Source: Zeus faber (lineage: Eukaryota > Chordata > Actinopteri > Zeiformes > Zeidae). Taken from it: a stretch of 64,000 nt of DNA. This document shows, one piece after another, positions 29,501 through 39,250 of the stretch; the first letter of the stretch is position 1; each line of letters opens with the position of its first letter. A program made the translations under genes and the position numbers. The DNA lies in contig OY482852.1 in the NCBI GenBank assembly GCA_960531495.1, forward strand, positions 34,756,117 to 34,820,116, in the 5' to 3' direction. The notes under the pieces are model-generated. The model was not told the origin of the DNA, did not search any database, and saw only the letters and a list, made by a program, of their open reading frames with translations.

Positions 29501-30190
29501 AATCGGCTGAAAATGCGTTTTTTCCCACATGTGCACATAATGATGAAAATGATCATAACTCGACGAATACATGTTAGATGGGCCTAAAACTGTTGGACAA
29601 ACAACACTTTAGCAGCATATACTAGTTCACCATTGTATTTAAACTGTCTGACACTGTCACACAGAGTAATGACTGAAGCGTTTAACCAATTCCCCTTTTC
29701 GACGTTTAAATCGGCTGAAAATGCGTTTTTTCCCACATGTGCACACAATGATGAAAATGATCATAACTCCACAAATACATGTTAGATGGGCCTAGAAATC
29801 TGTGAGAAACACTTAAGAAGCACATAATAGTTCATCATATTAATTAAATTTCTATGCTGTACTGCAGCATTCTGAATCATTCACCTCTGAAGAGACAATG
29901 GTTCGGTGTTTCTCTAATTCAGCTAGACAGCAAACCGTCCAATGTTCTGAAAATGCTCATACCTCAACAAATACATGTTGTATGGGCCTAAAACTGTTTG
30001 ACAAACAACGCTTTAGCAGCATATACTAGTTCACCATTGTATTTAAACTGTCTGACACTGTCACACAGAGTAATGACTGAAGCGTTTAACCAATTCCCCT
30101 TTTCGACGTTTAAATCGGCTGAAAATGCGTTTTTTCCCACATGTGCACATAATGATGAAAATGATCATAACTCGACAAATACATGTTAGA
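22390..30190 (+). repeat. Second large duplication, offset 4,516 bp then 4,100 bp
   Basis: Variants from about 22,410 to 24,870 recur 4,516 bp downstream (26,926-29,386). From 25,286 on, the offset is 4,100 bp (25,286 with 29,386; 25,898 with 29,998). The 416-bp difference equals two A monomers: the variant with AGTTTACCATTG and CAGAGAAATGAC occurs at 24,870 and again at 25,286 in the first copy but only once in the second. One substitution separates the copies at TGTCTGATACTG (24,113) versus TGTCTGACACTG. Confidence 0.82.
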
Positions 30191-31275
30191 TGGGCCTAAA
30201 ACTGTTTGACAAACAACACTTTAGCAGCATATACTAGTTCACCATTGCATTTAAACTGTCTGACACTGTCACACAGAGTAATGACTGAAGCGTTTAACCA
30301 ATTCCCCTTTTCGACGTTTAAATCGGCTGAAAATGCGTTTTTTCCCACATGTGCACACAATGATGAAAATGATCATAACTCCACAAATACATGTTAGATG
30401 GGCCTAGAAATCTGTGAGAAACACTTAAGAAGCACATAATAGTTCATCATATTAATTAAATTTCTATGCTGTACTGCAGCATTCTGAATCATTCCCCTCT
30501 GAAGAGACAATGGTTCGGTGTTTCTCTAATTCAGCTAGACAGCAAACCGTCCAATGTTCTGAAAATGCTCATACCTCGACAAATACATGTTGTATGGGCC
30601 TAAAACTGTTTGACAAACAACGCTTTAGCAGCATATACTAGTTCACCATTGTATTTAAACTGTCTGACACTGTCACACAGAGTAATGACTGAAGCGTTTA
30701 AGCAATTCCCCTTTTCGACGTTTAAATCGGCTGAAAATGCGTTTTTTCCCACATGTGCACACAATGATGAAAATGATCATAACTCTACAAATACATTTTA
30801 CATTGGCCTAAAACTGTTTGACAAACAACACTTTAGCAGCATATACTTGTTCACCATTGTATTTAAACTGTCTGACACTGTCACACAAAGTAATGACTGA
30901 AGCGTTTAACCAATTCCCCTTTTCGACGTTTAAATCGGCTGAAAATGCGTTTTTTCCCACATGTGCACACAATGATGAAAATGATCATAACTCGACAAAT
31001 ACATTTTACATGGGCCTAAAACTGTTTGACAAACAACACTTTAGCAGCATATACTAGTTCACCATTGTATTTAAACTGTCTGACACTGTCACACAGAGTA
31101 ATGACTGAAGCGTTTAACCAATTCCCCTTTTCGACGTTTAAATCGGCTGAAAATGCATTTTTTCCCACATGTACACATAATGATGAAAATGATCATAACT
31201 CGACAAATACATGTTAGATGGGCCTAAAACTGTTTGACAAACAACACTTTAGCAGCATATACTAGTTCACCATTG

Positions 31276-31860
31276 CATTGTCATTTGGGTGGGCCGGCTG
31301 TACAAGTGGTTGCCTGCTGAAATAGAATATTTTCTGCAATGATATCTGTTATCCTCGGGCAGTGCCTGACTTTAAGGATAAACAGTAAAAGATAACATTT
31401 ATAAAGTCGCGATCATGTGGGACATCTGGAACAATCACAGCATCCCATTTTGCTGGTTCATACACATTGCTGTATGGAGATGATTTAGCAGCATGAGAAA
31501 TGTACCACTGAATTTTGGAGTCCTAAATAGTTGTAACTGGTTCTAATGTTGCGGCTGATCGGTGTGTATGTTGTTGTATGATGTTGTTGTGATTTTATTT
31601 TTTCCTATTGAAATAAAAAAAAATGAAAGTCAAACCTGATTTTAAATTTCACTCATCCTTTGGTCATGAAATGGAAAAATAATTTTTCAATTTTGATTTT
31701 TGTATCTCCAAAAAAGCAAAATTTGAAAACCACTCATACCCCATTTTTTCCATTTCTGATTCTGAATTGAGAATAGAGTAACCAAAAGATACAGCGATTG
31801 AAAGACCTGGTCTACACTCCTAATTGTATTTGTCCTTTTACATTTCTATTTCTATCTTAG
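31276..31860. other. Non-satellite sequence at the left edge of the island
   Basis: The satellite ends inside an A unit and is followed by unrelated sequence with an A-rich stretch at 31,612-31,626. A possible minus-strand exon at 31,349-31,522 is listed separately. Nothing else is recognised here. Confidence 0.6.
31349..31522 (-). pseudogene. Possible orphan last exon, 57 codons, unrecognised
   Basis: On the minus strand a splice-acceptor-like ACTATTTAG at 31,523-31,531 is followed by exactly 58 codons ending in TAA at 31,349-31,351. The composition looks protein-like and hydrophilic to mixed, with a segment WDAVIVPDVPHDRDF at residues 26-40. No family is recognised. Upstream exons would lie at higher coordinates on the minus strand, but none is evident. 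A 170-base open stretch can arise by chance, so this is only a candidate. Confidence 0.25.
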
Positions 31861-32084
31861 AAATCTCTGAGAGAAGGAGGTGGTTACCTGAGGAGGTCCA
31901 TGCGGTGGAAAAGAACCTGAAGGCTTTCATTGAAAGTGGTAAAGTGCCGGGAAGGACTGAGTGTGATGCATGTATTAGAGCTTCACCTGAAGCTCTAAAC
32001 CAGCGAAGCTGGACTGCATTGAAGTACTATGTAAAAAATCGTATCACTGCCATCCAATGCGAAAGTGCGAGAAGAATTTATTAA
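31861..32084 (+). pseudogene. Orphan 3' exon of a fish multicopy gene, W-rich DNA-binding-like tail
   Basis: An acceptor-like pyrimidine tract and TATCTTAG at 31,853-31,860 precede an open frame that ends at TAA, 32,082-32,084. The reading SERRRWLPEEVHAVEKNLKA, a middle with GKVPGRTECDACIRASPEAL, and then RSWTALKYYVKNRI resembles the C-terminal block found on many uncharacterised multicopy fish proteins. Such blocks have spaced tryptophans and a C-x2-C pair, somewhat like SANT or Myb helices. This likeness is from memory. No upstream exon is possible close by because the satellite array lies about 600 bp upstream, so the exon is an orphan. It could be a remnant of a mobile gene family. Confidence 0.5.
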
Positions 32085-32290
32085 TAGAGTTGTTAAAGCA
32101 TTTGCTCAAACATGTTGGTTCACGTTGCTCAAAAATGTTGGTTCATTTGATGCAACTTCATTTTTGATGATGTTTGTGTTGTTCGTTGGCATCCTGAGTA
32201 CCCAGGTATACACTGGAGTTCAACTAGTTATTGATTTTATCAGGCGAAAACATTGATAATTAGTAGTTAGGTGCAGTCAAAGGCCGCAAG
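32085..32290. other. Short stretch without recognised feature
   Basis: An open plus-strand frame covers most of it but overlaps the end of the preceding exon in another frame, has no recognised similarity and is probably chance. Confidence 0.4.
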
Positions 32291-32727
32291 TCAATTCATC
32301 TGCTGATAACAACTGACTCTACGGTGGCCAACGGGAAAACTCTGCAACTAAAGAAAATACATGTAAATAGACAAAACGCAAGCAAATTTAGAAAATGTCA
32401 TCATCAATTTGACAACACAGGCAACAACACAATGGAAAAGTTCACGAAGGAACAAACTTAAAATAAAAACATCAAGAAATGTTTGTGTATCATATCTGAT
32501 ATATTCCCCAAATGAAGTGTCCGTGGTGAATTGCTTTTAAGTTTGTTTCTGTGCAAATGTTTCCATTGTTTTGCATCTCTTGCCTGTGTTGTCAAATTGA
32601 TGATGATGTTTTCTGAATTTGCTTGTGTTTTGTCTATTTGCAGTGAGTTTTCCTGCCGACCACCGTAGGGTAGGTTTTTATCAGCAGATTAATTGAAAAT
32701 GGATAGTTAGGTGCAGGCAAAGGCCAA
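32266..32727. repeat. Direct repeats flanking the foldback element
   Basis: GTTAGGTGCAGTCAAAGGCC (32,268-32,287) just left of the foldback recurs as GTTAGGTGCAGGCAAAGGCC (32,708-32,727) just right of it, with one mismatch. At 20 bp or more they are long for a normal target-site duplication, so they may be a pre-existing repeat or part of a larger composite element. Confidence 0.7.
32291..32696. mobile_element. Foldback (long inverted-repeat) element, MITE-like
   Basis: The left arm starts TCAATTCATCTGCTGATAA and the right arm ends TTATCAGCAGATTAATTGA. Arms of about 170 bp pair along their length: for example, TTTGACAACACAGGCAA at 32,409-32,425 pairs with TTGCCTGTGTTGTCAAA, and GAACAAACTTAAAA pairs with TTTTAAGTTTGTTTC. 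The central loop is about 70 bp (roughly 32,463-32,533). It encodes nothing. Such a structure fits a non-autonomous foldback or MITE element. I cannot name the family. Confidence 0.75.
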
Positions 32728-33607
32728 AGGTCAGGGTTTACCACCATACTACTCTTCCCCCGCGTGAATACATTGCACTTTTTCTTTGTTACAAAGCATA
32801 TCAGGAGACTTACTGAGCCCTGTGTGAGCCCTTGTTTGTTTTCTTGTGCCATCTGCTCCTTTTTATTTTATAATAAATAATTGTAATTTTTTATCTACCT
32901 TTTGTACAGTGGGTGTAGGTTTATTCCCCGTTCGATTAAGTTTGGAAGAAAATATTATACTGTCAAAACCATCAAATTCAATAACAATTGATTCTGTGCT
33001 CTCTTTTAAAGTATATGTGGTATTTGTCATACTTATCTGGAAATCAATTGATGAACCGGTATTTAAGTCGAAAATGATCTGCATAATATGCTCAAATTTA
33101 CTACATTTACTTGCAGCGTGCTTAGGTAGAAAAATAATCTTTACTTTCCAATTTTTGATATGTTTAAGTGGTGTTGGCCTGAGGCCTGATTTCTTAAATT
33201 GGTTGTATATCCTTTCAAATTAATAATTATACTTTTGGAAGGTTTATATTTTTCAATCAGAATCTGACCTATTGATTAAAAAAAGTGTTCAGTGTCAAAG
33301 TTTGCATGTCAATAGACCATAACATGGTGGGTCCCCTGTGTAATCAAAAAGTCAGGTGGGGTTCCCATGAGGCTCAAAAATTCAGGTCTAAAATCTTTTT
33401 GAGGGTTATCATTTTTTAAAGTAGTTTTTGTATCATCAAAAAATGATCCGTGATTTATGTACTCAACACTAAACATTTTACGAGACACAAGGACGCGTTA
33501 GCATGGGGTATGCCACGTGAAAACCCCAGCATGCAATGGGGGGCGTACCTTCGTATTCCTGTCTATTATTTGTCCGCATTTTGTTAATTGTTTATATTCT
33601 TGTTATT
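32728..33607. other. AT-rich sequence without recognised gene
   Basis: Open frames occur on both strands at 32,846-33,223 (hydrophobic on plus, hydrophilic on minus), but neither has a recognisable motif. TTTATCTACCTTTTGTACAG at 32,890-32,909 looks like a splice acceptor on the plus strand, without a convincing exon after it. From 33,224 on I see nothing. Confidence 0.4.
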
Positions 33608-33672
33608 TACATTTACATTTACATTTAGTCATTTAGCAGATGCTTTTATCCAAAGCGACTTACAAGGGAGAA
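33608..33672 (-). mobile_element. SINE tail fragment
   Basis: A TTACATTTACATTTACATTT tail is followed by AGTCATTTAGCAGATGC and CTTTTATCCAAAGCGACTTA. This is the same 3' tail block seen in the full SINE at 53,676-53,889, so a truncated copy in the same (minus) orientation is likely. The tRNA-like head is absent; 33,673-34,169 beyond it shows nothing recognised. Confidence 0.7.
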
Positions 33673-34169
33673 TAACATTCAAGCTACAGCTATTTCTCTA
33701 CATTCTGCTGGTACTTGTAGAGTTAATTGACTAACCGATATGATGGTCTATAGACCAATCAATAGAAAAAATAGTTTCACCTTTACAGCCAGCAGTAAGG
33801 TTTTTGGATGCTTTAAATTGCAGTACACTTGTTCTAGAAAATGATCAGTTTCTAAGTTATGGAGCCATTTCAAAATGTTATTGTCGAATTAGTGTCTTGT
33901 GCTGTTCTTATTTATCTATTGTGCCTCAACACTTTTAGAAGCCTCGTGGAAAGTCAGTAGTATTTATTTTGGGTTTTTGTCTGTTAAGAAACAGGTGATC
34001 ACCAGAAAGTGCGCCTGTAGCCAATTTCCACCGTGACTGGACAAAGCCACAAGCTGGTCATTACAGCAGTCTCCAGATAAGAAGGTATTTTTGTTTGATT
34101 ATTTATGAACAATACTTGAAGACAAAAGTTGTGATTTTCATGAAAAAAAAAGACTTTCTATGTTTTTAG

Positions 34170-34811
34170 TTTGTACTTCTTGTTGGTGACTCCCATCTAC
34201 GGAGCATTGTGGATGGATTTGTGAAGATGCCAGGGGACCGAGGTACTGAATGCTTTTTTGTCTCGGAGACCTGACGCAGTTTGTGTTGTAGCCCCTAGCA
34301 GCGACTTGACGGCCAGCAGGACCATCGACGAGGCAGCAATAGACTTTCGCAGCCTCCTGGTCAGTGTCTGCAGTCGCTGGCCAAAGTTACGCTTCATGTT
34401 TAGTACATTTTTGGTAGTATTGGTACTATTAATACTTTTGCTTTGTGAGCTCTGCAGAACATATTTTACATTTTGAAAACAAATGTACTGTAATAAACAC
34501 CTTTTTTTTTTTGTGTGTTTGTATAGGTGTTTGTCCTGGACTTCCTTCCGCGTCTGATTATTTGCTCCGTGAGGAATACCATCCTGTGGCGGCATGCATG
34601 GGAAGCATATTTAAATTTTAGTACAGTTAAATGTATAACGGAGTATATATTTTTAGACAAACCAATTCAATAAATATTTCTAATGAACAAAGTTGACATC
34701 TATGTATGCATATTTCTATTCGTCCTAATCGTTGTTTTAAGGCATCAAGTACTTTTCTGCAGCCAACCACTTCCCATTGAACCACCCAGAGCTGTGAAGC
34801 AGAGATGGTGT
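34170..34811 (+). pseudogene. SGNH/GDSL-hydrolase-like pseudogene, split over introns
   Basis: After an acceptor-like TATGTTTTTAG at 34,159-34,169 the frame reads [20 protein letters not shown], with the GDSHL block that holds the nucleophile serine of SGNH hydrolases. A second segment (34,264-34,386) reads [20 protein letters not shown] and onward, in a different frame with intervening bases missing. A third, after TTTGTATAG, starts at 34,527 with VFVLDFLPRL. A fourth (34,741-34,809) reads GIKYFSAANHFPLNHPEL, then a TGA at 34,795-34,797, then SRDG and a GTAAGT donor at 34,810. The order matches SGNH-type domains seen in uncharacterised fish proteins. Damage includes the TGA, the frame break between the first two segments, and a missing GT donor after the second. 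It is a dead copy of a multi-exon gene of unknown role. Confidence 0.62.
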
Positions 34812-34918
34812 AAGTACAATTGTACAATTTGTTGTCATGTCACGTGATGGCTATTTTATGAATAACTTTGTTATGTTGTGAAACCATGGCCCTGTGACAT
34901 TGCTGTGAAATGCTGCTT

Positions 34919-35832
34919 ATCGCCAACTGGAGACAACAGCGCCGCCAACAGCACGAAAGTCAAAGGTTTCTCCCGGCAGGTCACTTCCAACATTCTCTCC
35001 AAAAGTGGTTGTGAAGGGAGAGCTCATCGTGCCTCATCCTTCACCTTACCCTTTTGAGTGGAGACTGGTTGGAAGGGGCAGAAAGATAATCGGTTGCACA
35101 CTGTTATTGTTGGGGTAAGACCCTCTGGAAACTGTGATAGTCTCTGATATTCACTCAAAGTGTACCGATTTTCATTAAACAATTTTAATATGTTTGTTAT
35201 GTGTGTAGTTGGCCTTTTGTCAAGACATTGTCTTAAATCGACATTTTGCTCTATGATTTCACAGGTGGACACAACACCAGTAGCGTCGCCGGAATGATCC
35301 ATCCCGTTATCAACTTGTTCCATCGCATCTTTCTAGCGCTGTCCAGTGTGGAGAATTTTATATTGTTTTTATATCAACAATTGTATATCAATTTTATATC
35401 AAGAAAATTTTGCTTTGCTTACATGGGAAAGCCACGGTGGGACATTGGCAGAAAGCTACTGCCTCCAAGAGGACACTGGGAACGGAGCAGGTTTGCTTTG
35501 TTCGTTGTTTTTCTTCTTTTTTCAATGACATTTTTGATAGTAGTACTTCATTTTAGTTTTATTTTGTCCATGCATTTCATTCTCTTGCTTTTTTTTAGGG
35601 GAAGGCAGCACCAACCGTTGTGGAGGTGTCTTCAAAGCCACACCTGCCAGTGATGTGCCAGTTCTTGTGAAGGAATAGCAGCGCTCTCAAACATTTGTCA
35701 AAGGTCAGAGTGATGCTGCTCCTTATTATCCTGATATGGAGAGTGCTACAGTGTTTTCTGATGTTGCAGCAGAGCTTGACGCTAGCAGTTCTGTCATGGG
35801 AACAATTGATGTCACTTCTATCAGCGGAACAG
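34919..35832 (+). pseudogene. Probable downstream exons of the same pseudogene
   Basis: Three plus-strand segments have exon-like borders. About 34,930-35,112 is open, contains SPKVVVKGELIVPHPSPYPF and ends at a GTAAGA donor. A second begins after TTTCACAG near 35,265 (VDTTPVASPE, then a stop). A third, 35,599-35,832, follows a T-rich acceptor and ends at CAG|GTGATA. It reads NRCGGVFKATPASDVPVLVK, then a TAG at 35,676-35,678, then QSDAAPYYPDMESATVFSDV and onward. The family is not identified; the grouping with the SGNH exons rests on strand, spacing and shared pseudogene state. Confidence 0.4.
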
Positions 35833-36184
35833 GTGATAGCTGAGAACATTTTTTAACAAAGAAAAACGTAGAACACTTTCAGTGCCGGGAAAGCATACGT
35901 TGAGTGTTTACACAAATGGTCCTTTTACGATCTAGAAAAACTGAGATAACGACTAAAACTTTCGTGACAGTGATATACAGGAATGTAAGATCTCCTGTGA
36001 AAGAGTCGGGCGTCACCAAACAAACATATGCTTCAGCATTCAGACATCACTTGGTGGTAGAATTATATCATTCATTAACATTGATCATCATTTTTCTCTC
36101 ACACTCCCTTCTGTTGTTCCCAGTGGAATGATACAAAAGGAAAATGCAATAATGCTTAAGTATAATATAATTGAGGCAAAGGGA
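35833..36184. other. No recognised feature
   Basis: An open plus frame (35,904-36,131) has no motif or splice context that would support it. Nothing else is visible. Confidence 0.4.
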
Positions 36185-36790
36185 TCAGAAAATGATGTAT
36201 AAATTGAGTACAATACATTTATACAGAGATATTGTTTTATCTGTGTCCTTTTGATGGAGGGGCCAAGGAAAATGATGACCATATAACAAGGTGGGAAGTG
36301 GCCAGGTGTAATCAAATGTGGAGCAGAAGTCCAGCGGTGGAGCCGTCTGTGGGGCGCCAATGTTGGTGTAGAAAGCCCCTTCGATAACTGCTTCCAAAAC
36401 ACACATTTCTTCGGCTGTGGTAAGGGGAATGGCAGTAACCCAAGTAGCCTATGTAGGTATGGTTGAAGTGGTTCCATCGCAGTTGCAGGGTGAGCAGCGT
36501 TCAGCGTACACTCACGTTGTCTCCTCAACGAGTACCTAGAGGGGAGTAGGAACTTTCTTGCGATGAGATACGTGTATCCATATTGGTCGTTCTACCACCT
36601 TAACTGCTGCTGCAGTGGTGCGGGTCCCTAACCCTGCTGGAAAGGTCCTAGGAATCTGGCAGAGTTCCAGCTTTTCCTCTGTAAGTCGCGATCACCACCC
36701 ATTCACCTGGTCAGCGGCCGTGTAGAGGTCCTTCAAGTGGGACGGGTAGGGCTGCTTTGACCTGGGCGCATAGACTTAAACACTTGGGTG
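36185..36790 (-). pseudogene. Endogenous retrovirus fragment: integrase C-terminus and start of env
   Basis: On the minus strand from about 36,790 the reading contains PGEWVVIATYRGKAGT and, after a frame change, AVKVVERPIWIHVSHRKKVP (36,541-36,606). This pattern (basic strand, GPF in another frame, W-I-H-x-S-H) is the C-terminal domain of retroviral integrase. A possible env start ATG lies at 36,475-36,477, followed by a proline-rich leader-like stretch and LDFCSTFDYTWPLPTLLYGH in a shifted frame. It is a second, separate retroviral copy: the larger element at 38.2-46.5 kb has its own integrase end. Several frameshifts show it is dead. Confidence 0.55.
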
Positions 36791-36949
36791 AGAGACACAC
36801 ATTTTGACAACATTGTTTGGTATAGGTCCAAGATTGTTAAATGGGCGTTAAATAGTTGAATAGCAGACTACAGGCTCAGTACAAAAATGAATGTATGCAC
36901 ACTCGTGTAACAACAGAATAATATTATCACAATGTCTAATATGTAGGAG

Positions 36950-37268
36950 ATAATAGGCGGCCATTTTGACACGCCCATGCATGGCACCACTAGAATATCA
37001 AATGACACACTGGGACTGACGAGTGTGCAAAGATTTGTGAATTTCCAAGTATCTTTTGGAACATGAAATTGTACGTGTTGCCACGCCCACACCGTGTGCC
37101 AAAATATATATGTATTTTAATAAGTTTTAGCTGTGAAGGTGTCTTGTAGACACTCGTCAAGTTTGAAGTCGATCCGATAAATCGCCAAGGAGGAGTTTCG
37201 CGAAAGTACAAAGCATAAATATGACTAAAAAGTCAGGAAAATTCAAAATGGCCGACTTCCTGTTGGGT
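36950..37268 (-). repeat. Unclassified dispersed repeat R1, minus copy
   Basis: Read on the minus strand it begins CCAACAGGAAGTCGGCCATT at 37,268 and continues with GTACTTTCGCGAAACTCCTC, GAGTGTCTACAAGACACCTT, GGGCGTGGCAACACGTACAA and CCCAGTGTGTCATTTGATAT. The same series of blocks appears at 46,738-47,415. No coding potential is apparent. I recognise it as repetitive only because several copies occur here; I cannot name the family. Confidence 0.75.
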
Positions 37269-37390
37269 TTCCGTCATGGCGGAAATATATATTTTTTCCA
37301 AGTCTAGAGAGGTTACAAATGTGTACCGAATTTTGGGAGTTTACGTGGAAAAAGGTGAATAGGTCAGAAAATTATTATTTTATTTTCTAG

Positions 37391-38095
37391 GGTGGCGTGG
37401 CAACACGTAAAATTTCATGTTCCAAAGATACTAATTCACGAAACTTTGCGCACTTGTTAGTCCCAGTGTGGCAATTGATATTGTATGAGTTGCCTGCATG
37501 GGCGTGGCAAAATGGCCCGACACACCCTGTTGAAAATTTCAAAACATCAAACCTACTTTTTACCATGAAATTCACAAAATTCGGGACACTTTTGTAACTT
37601 CTTGGATTAAATGTGTAATTTTAGTCACTTTCCGTTCATTTTCTCGCTTTGTACTTTCGTAAACTCCTCCGAGGCCATTTATCTGGCTTCAAACTTGGCG
37701 AGTGTCTACAAGACACCTTCACGATTAAAAGATATTAAAAAAAATAATAATTGTCACACGATGTGGCCGTGGCAAAGCGTTGGATTTCGTGTTCCAAAAA
37801 AAGCTGTGTTTTTGTAATATTTTATCCACTTTTTATGCTTTGTACTTTCGTGAACTTCTCCTGGGGGATTTTTTGGATTGAGACTCATTGGGGATTAAAA
37901 GTTATTAAAACATTTTTTTTTCGTCACGATGCGGGTGTGGCAACGCGTTGAATTTTATGTTCAAAAAAACAGTTTACGTGACTTTTGGGGCCTTGAGAAA
38001 CTACAAAATTATTGCAAAACTTTGCACACTCTTCAGTCCCAGTGTGGCATTTAATATTCTATGGGTCCTATACATGGGCGTGTCAAAATGTTCAA
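37391..38095 (+). repeat. R1 repeat, plus-strand partial units
   Basis: Several partial R1 units lie head to tail: one from GGCGTGGCAACACGTAAAAT (37,391) to about 37,590, one from about 37,640 (TTTGTACTTTCGTAAACTCC, GAGTGTCTACAAGACACCTT) to 37,800, and a third from about 37,830 to 38,095. Together with the minus copy at 36,950-37,268 they make a large imperfect inverted repeat. Confidence 0.7.
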
Positions 38096-38179
38096 CTAGA
38101 TGCAGTTATCGTGGATGAGGATGTCGGGGTCCTGGTGCTGGGGAAAGGAGGCCCATACCTATAGCAACATAGGTGTCGC

Positions 38180-38790
38180 CACATTCCTTCTGTCTCAATG
38201 CCATGTACGCTTGTATTTCTGGTTTTCCCAACGCAGTCATGATGCATTTTTCACTAGAGTACAAATGCATGGTATACAACAACATCCACATACAATTAAC
38301 AGAGCAGCAATGATAGCAACGTTGATTATGCATGATAAAATGAGGCCTTTTCATTTGGAAAACATAGAGTCCAACCAACCAGTGATGTGATCATCCATTC
38401 CTGCATTTTCTTTTAGTTCTACGCTCCGTGAGTGGAGTAGCAATTCCTCCTACTGGTTCCTGTGTTTATAAGCACATTACTCCATGCCCCACAATCAATA
38501 TGGGTACCTTAAACCTCGTCCAGCCACCAGTCACTTGTTAGTCTAGGGTTGGTGGACCACGCATATTTCTCATTCCACTGGTACTGCTCCTACCCTGTGG
38601 AATCACACTTTATTATGGAACAGAAATCAACATTGAATGCCAGGATTTGTCCTTCATAGGCATAAATGACAAGAACTGTTTCTTTCATTCGGCCCCACTC
38701 TTTGACCTTTGTCATATACTGGTCATACGATAATTGGGGTCCCACTTGGTAAGAATATGTATACTGTGTAGGGTCCAGGACTTCTCCTAG
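38180..38790 (-). pseudogene. env: Endogenous retrovirus env remnant (surface N-part joined to transmembrane end)
   Basis: The minus-strand reading starts after TTTACCCTAG, a splice-acceptor-like site near 38,787, and gives DPTQYTYSYQVGPQLSYDQY and then VIYAYEGQILAFNVDFCSII, a tag-stopped stretch and NEKYAWSTNPRLTSDWWLDE. This looks like the N-terminal part of a retroviral surface subunit. At about 38,400 it jumps to MDDHITGWLDSMFSK, a TGA, and a hydrophobic membrane span with GCCCIPCICTLVKNAS before another TGA near 38,240. That is typical of the end of a transmembrane subunit. The middle of env, including the furin site and fusion peptide, is absent, which indicates an internal deletion. 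At least four stop codons interrupt it. No envelope product can be made. Confidence 0.7.
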
Positions 38791-38844
38791 GGTAAACAAA
38801 AAAAATATTATTTTTTTTTTACATGGTTAATTACAGAATGCTTA

Positions 38845-39240
38845 CGTCTTTCAGCTGGATCCTTGTTTCTGTGAGAGTTCTTGCGGGTGGGGTGACAGGG
38901 GCGCAGTGGGAGAGGTGGTGACAGGGAGCACCAGTTTTATTTTTGAGCTTTACTGCATGTGAGGTGGCCAACACTACCTCCCAAGGTCCAGTCCACCTTG
39001 GCTCAGGCTACTTCTGTTTGTGGACCTTGATGTGGACCCAGTCTCCGGGGCTGACCACCAGGGTGTGGGGCAGTCTGGGGCAGTGTTCTTGACCTGTGAA
39101 TACAAAACTCGAGATACTGCGGTTAGTGCTTTGACATATTCAGGTAAACCTTCCTGGAAATCATCAAAAGCGGGTGATTTAGCTGGTAGGTTGTGAGGAC
39201 CTGGCATGGGGCGGCCTGTTAATATCTCGTGTGGGCTAAG
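38845..39240 (-). pseudogene. pol: Integrase C-terminal domain of the main retrovirus, frameshifted
   Basis: This continues the open pol frame that stops at 39,251, after a frame change. The minus strand reads SQTHLSPHEILTGRPMPGPH and onward to about 39,060, then, after a second frame change, SPGDWVHIKVHKQK, a TAG, PEPRWTGPWEVVLATSHAVK and a C-terminal HHLSHCAPVT. The P-x-W-T-G-P-W core is the GPY/F-type chromatin/DNA-binding module of gammaretrovirus-like integrases. The two frameshifts and one stop place it outside any translated product. It ends at a TAA just before the T/A-rich run at 38,800-38,820. Confidence 0.72.
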
Positions 39241-39250
39241 ATGTGTTTGA

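Larger units (their letters stand above)
1..31275 (+). repeat. Left satellite array: A and B monomers in nested higher-order repeats
   Basis: The stretch is an uninterrupted tandem array in one orientation, running off the left edge of the window. Two monomers alternate: A (207 or 208 bp) and B (196 bp). Counting by spacing gives roughly 110-114 A and about 39 B units. B always occurs alone or as a pair between runs of A. Both monomers begin near GGGC(C/A)TA and end near AAATACATGTTAGAT. The array stops inside an A monomer near 31,275, where the sequence becomes unrelated. No transposon insertion is seen in it. Open frames of 63-96 codons recur with the monomer but start at TTG and change frame with 1-bp length changes, so they are not treated as genes. 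A centromeric, pericentromeric or subtelomeric satellite is plausible, but the sequence alone does not say which. Confidence 0.95.

Noticed and set aside
93..31217. Dozens of 63-96 codon open frames repeated through the left array
   Set aside because: They begin with TTG, not ATG, follow the monomer and change with single-base length differences. The DNA is a eukaryotic satellite, so these are repeat shadows, not genes.
1..31275. CRISPR-like array
   Set aside because: Units are about 200 bp and similar throughout, with no short repeats alternating with unique spacers, and the DNA is eukaryotic.
32846..33223. 125-codon plus-strand frame and its 73-codon minus-strand counterpart
   Set aside because: No recognisable motif, no start or splice context, and AT-rich composition; probably chance.
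37387..38390. Short frames in the R1 repeat region and antisense to the env tail
   Set aside because: They fall in a dispersed non-coding repeat or mirror the env membrane span in another frame.
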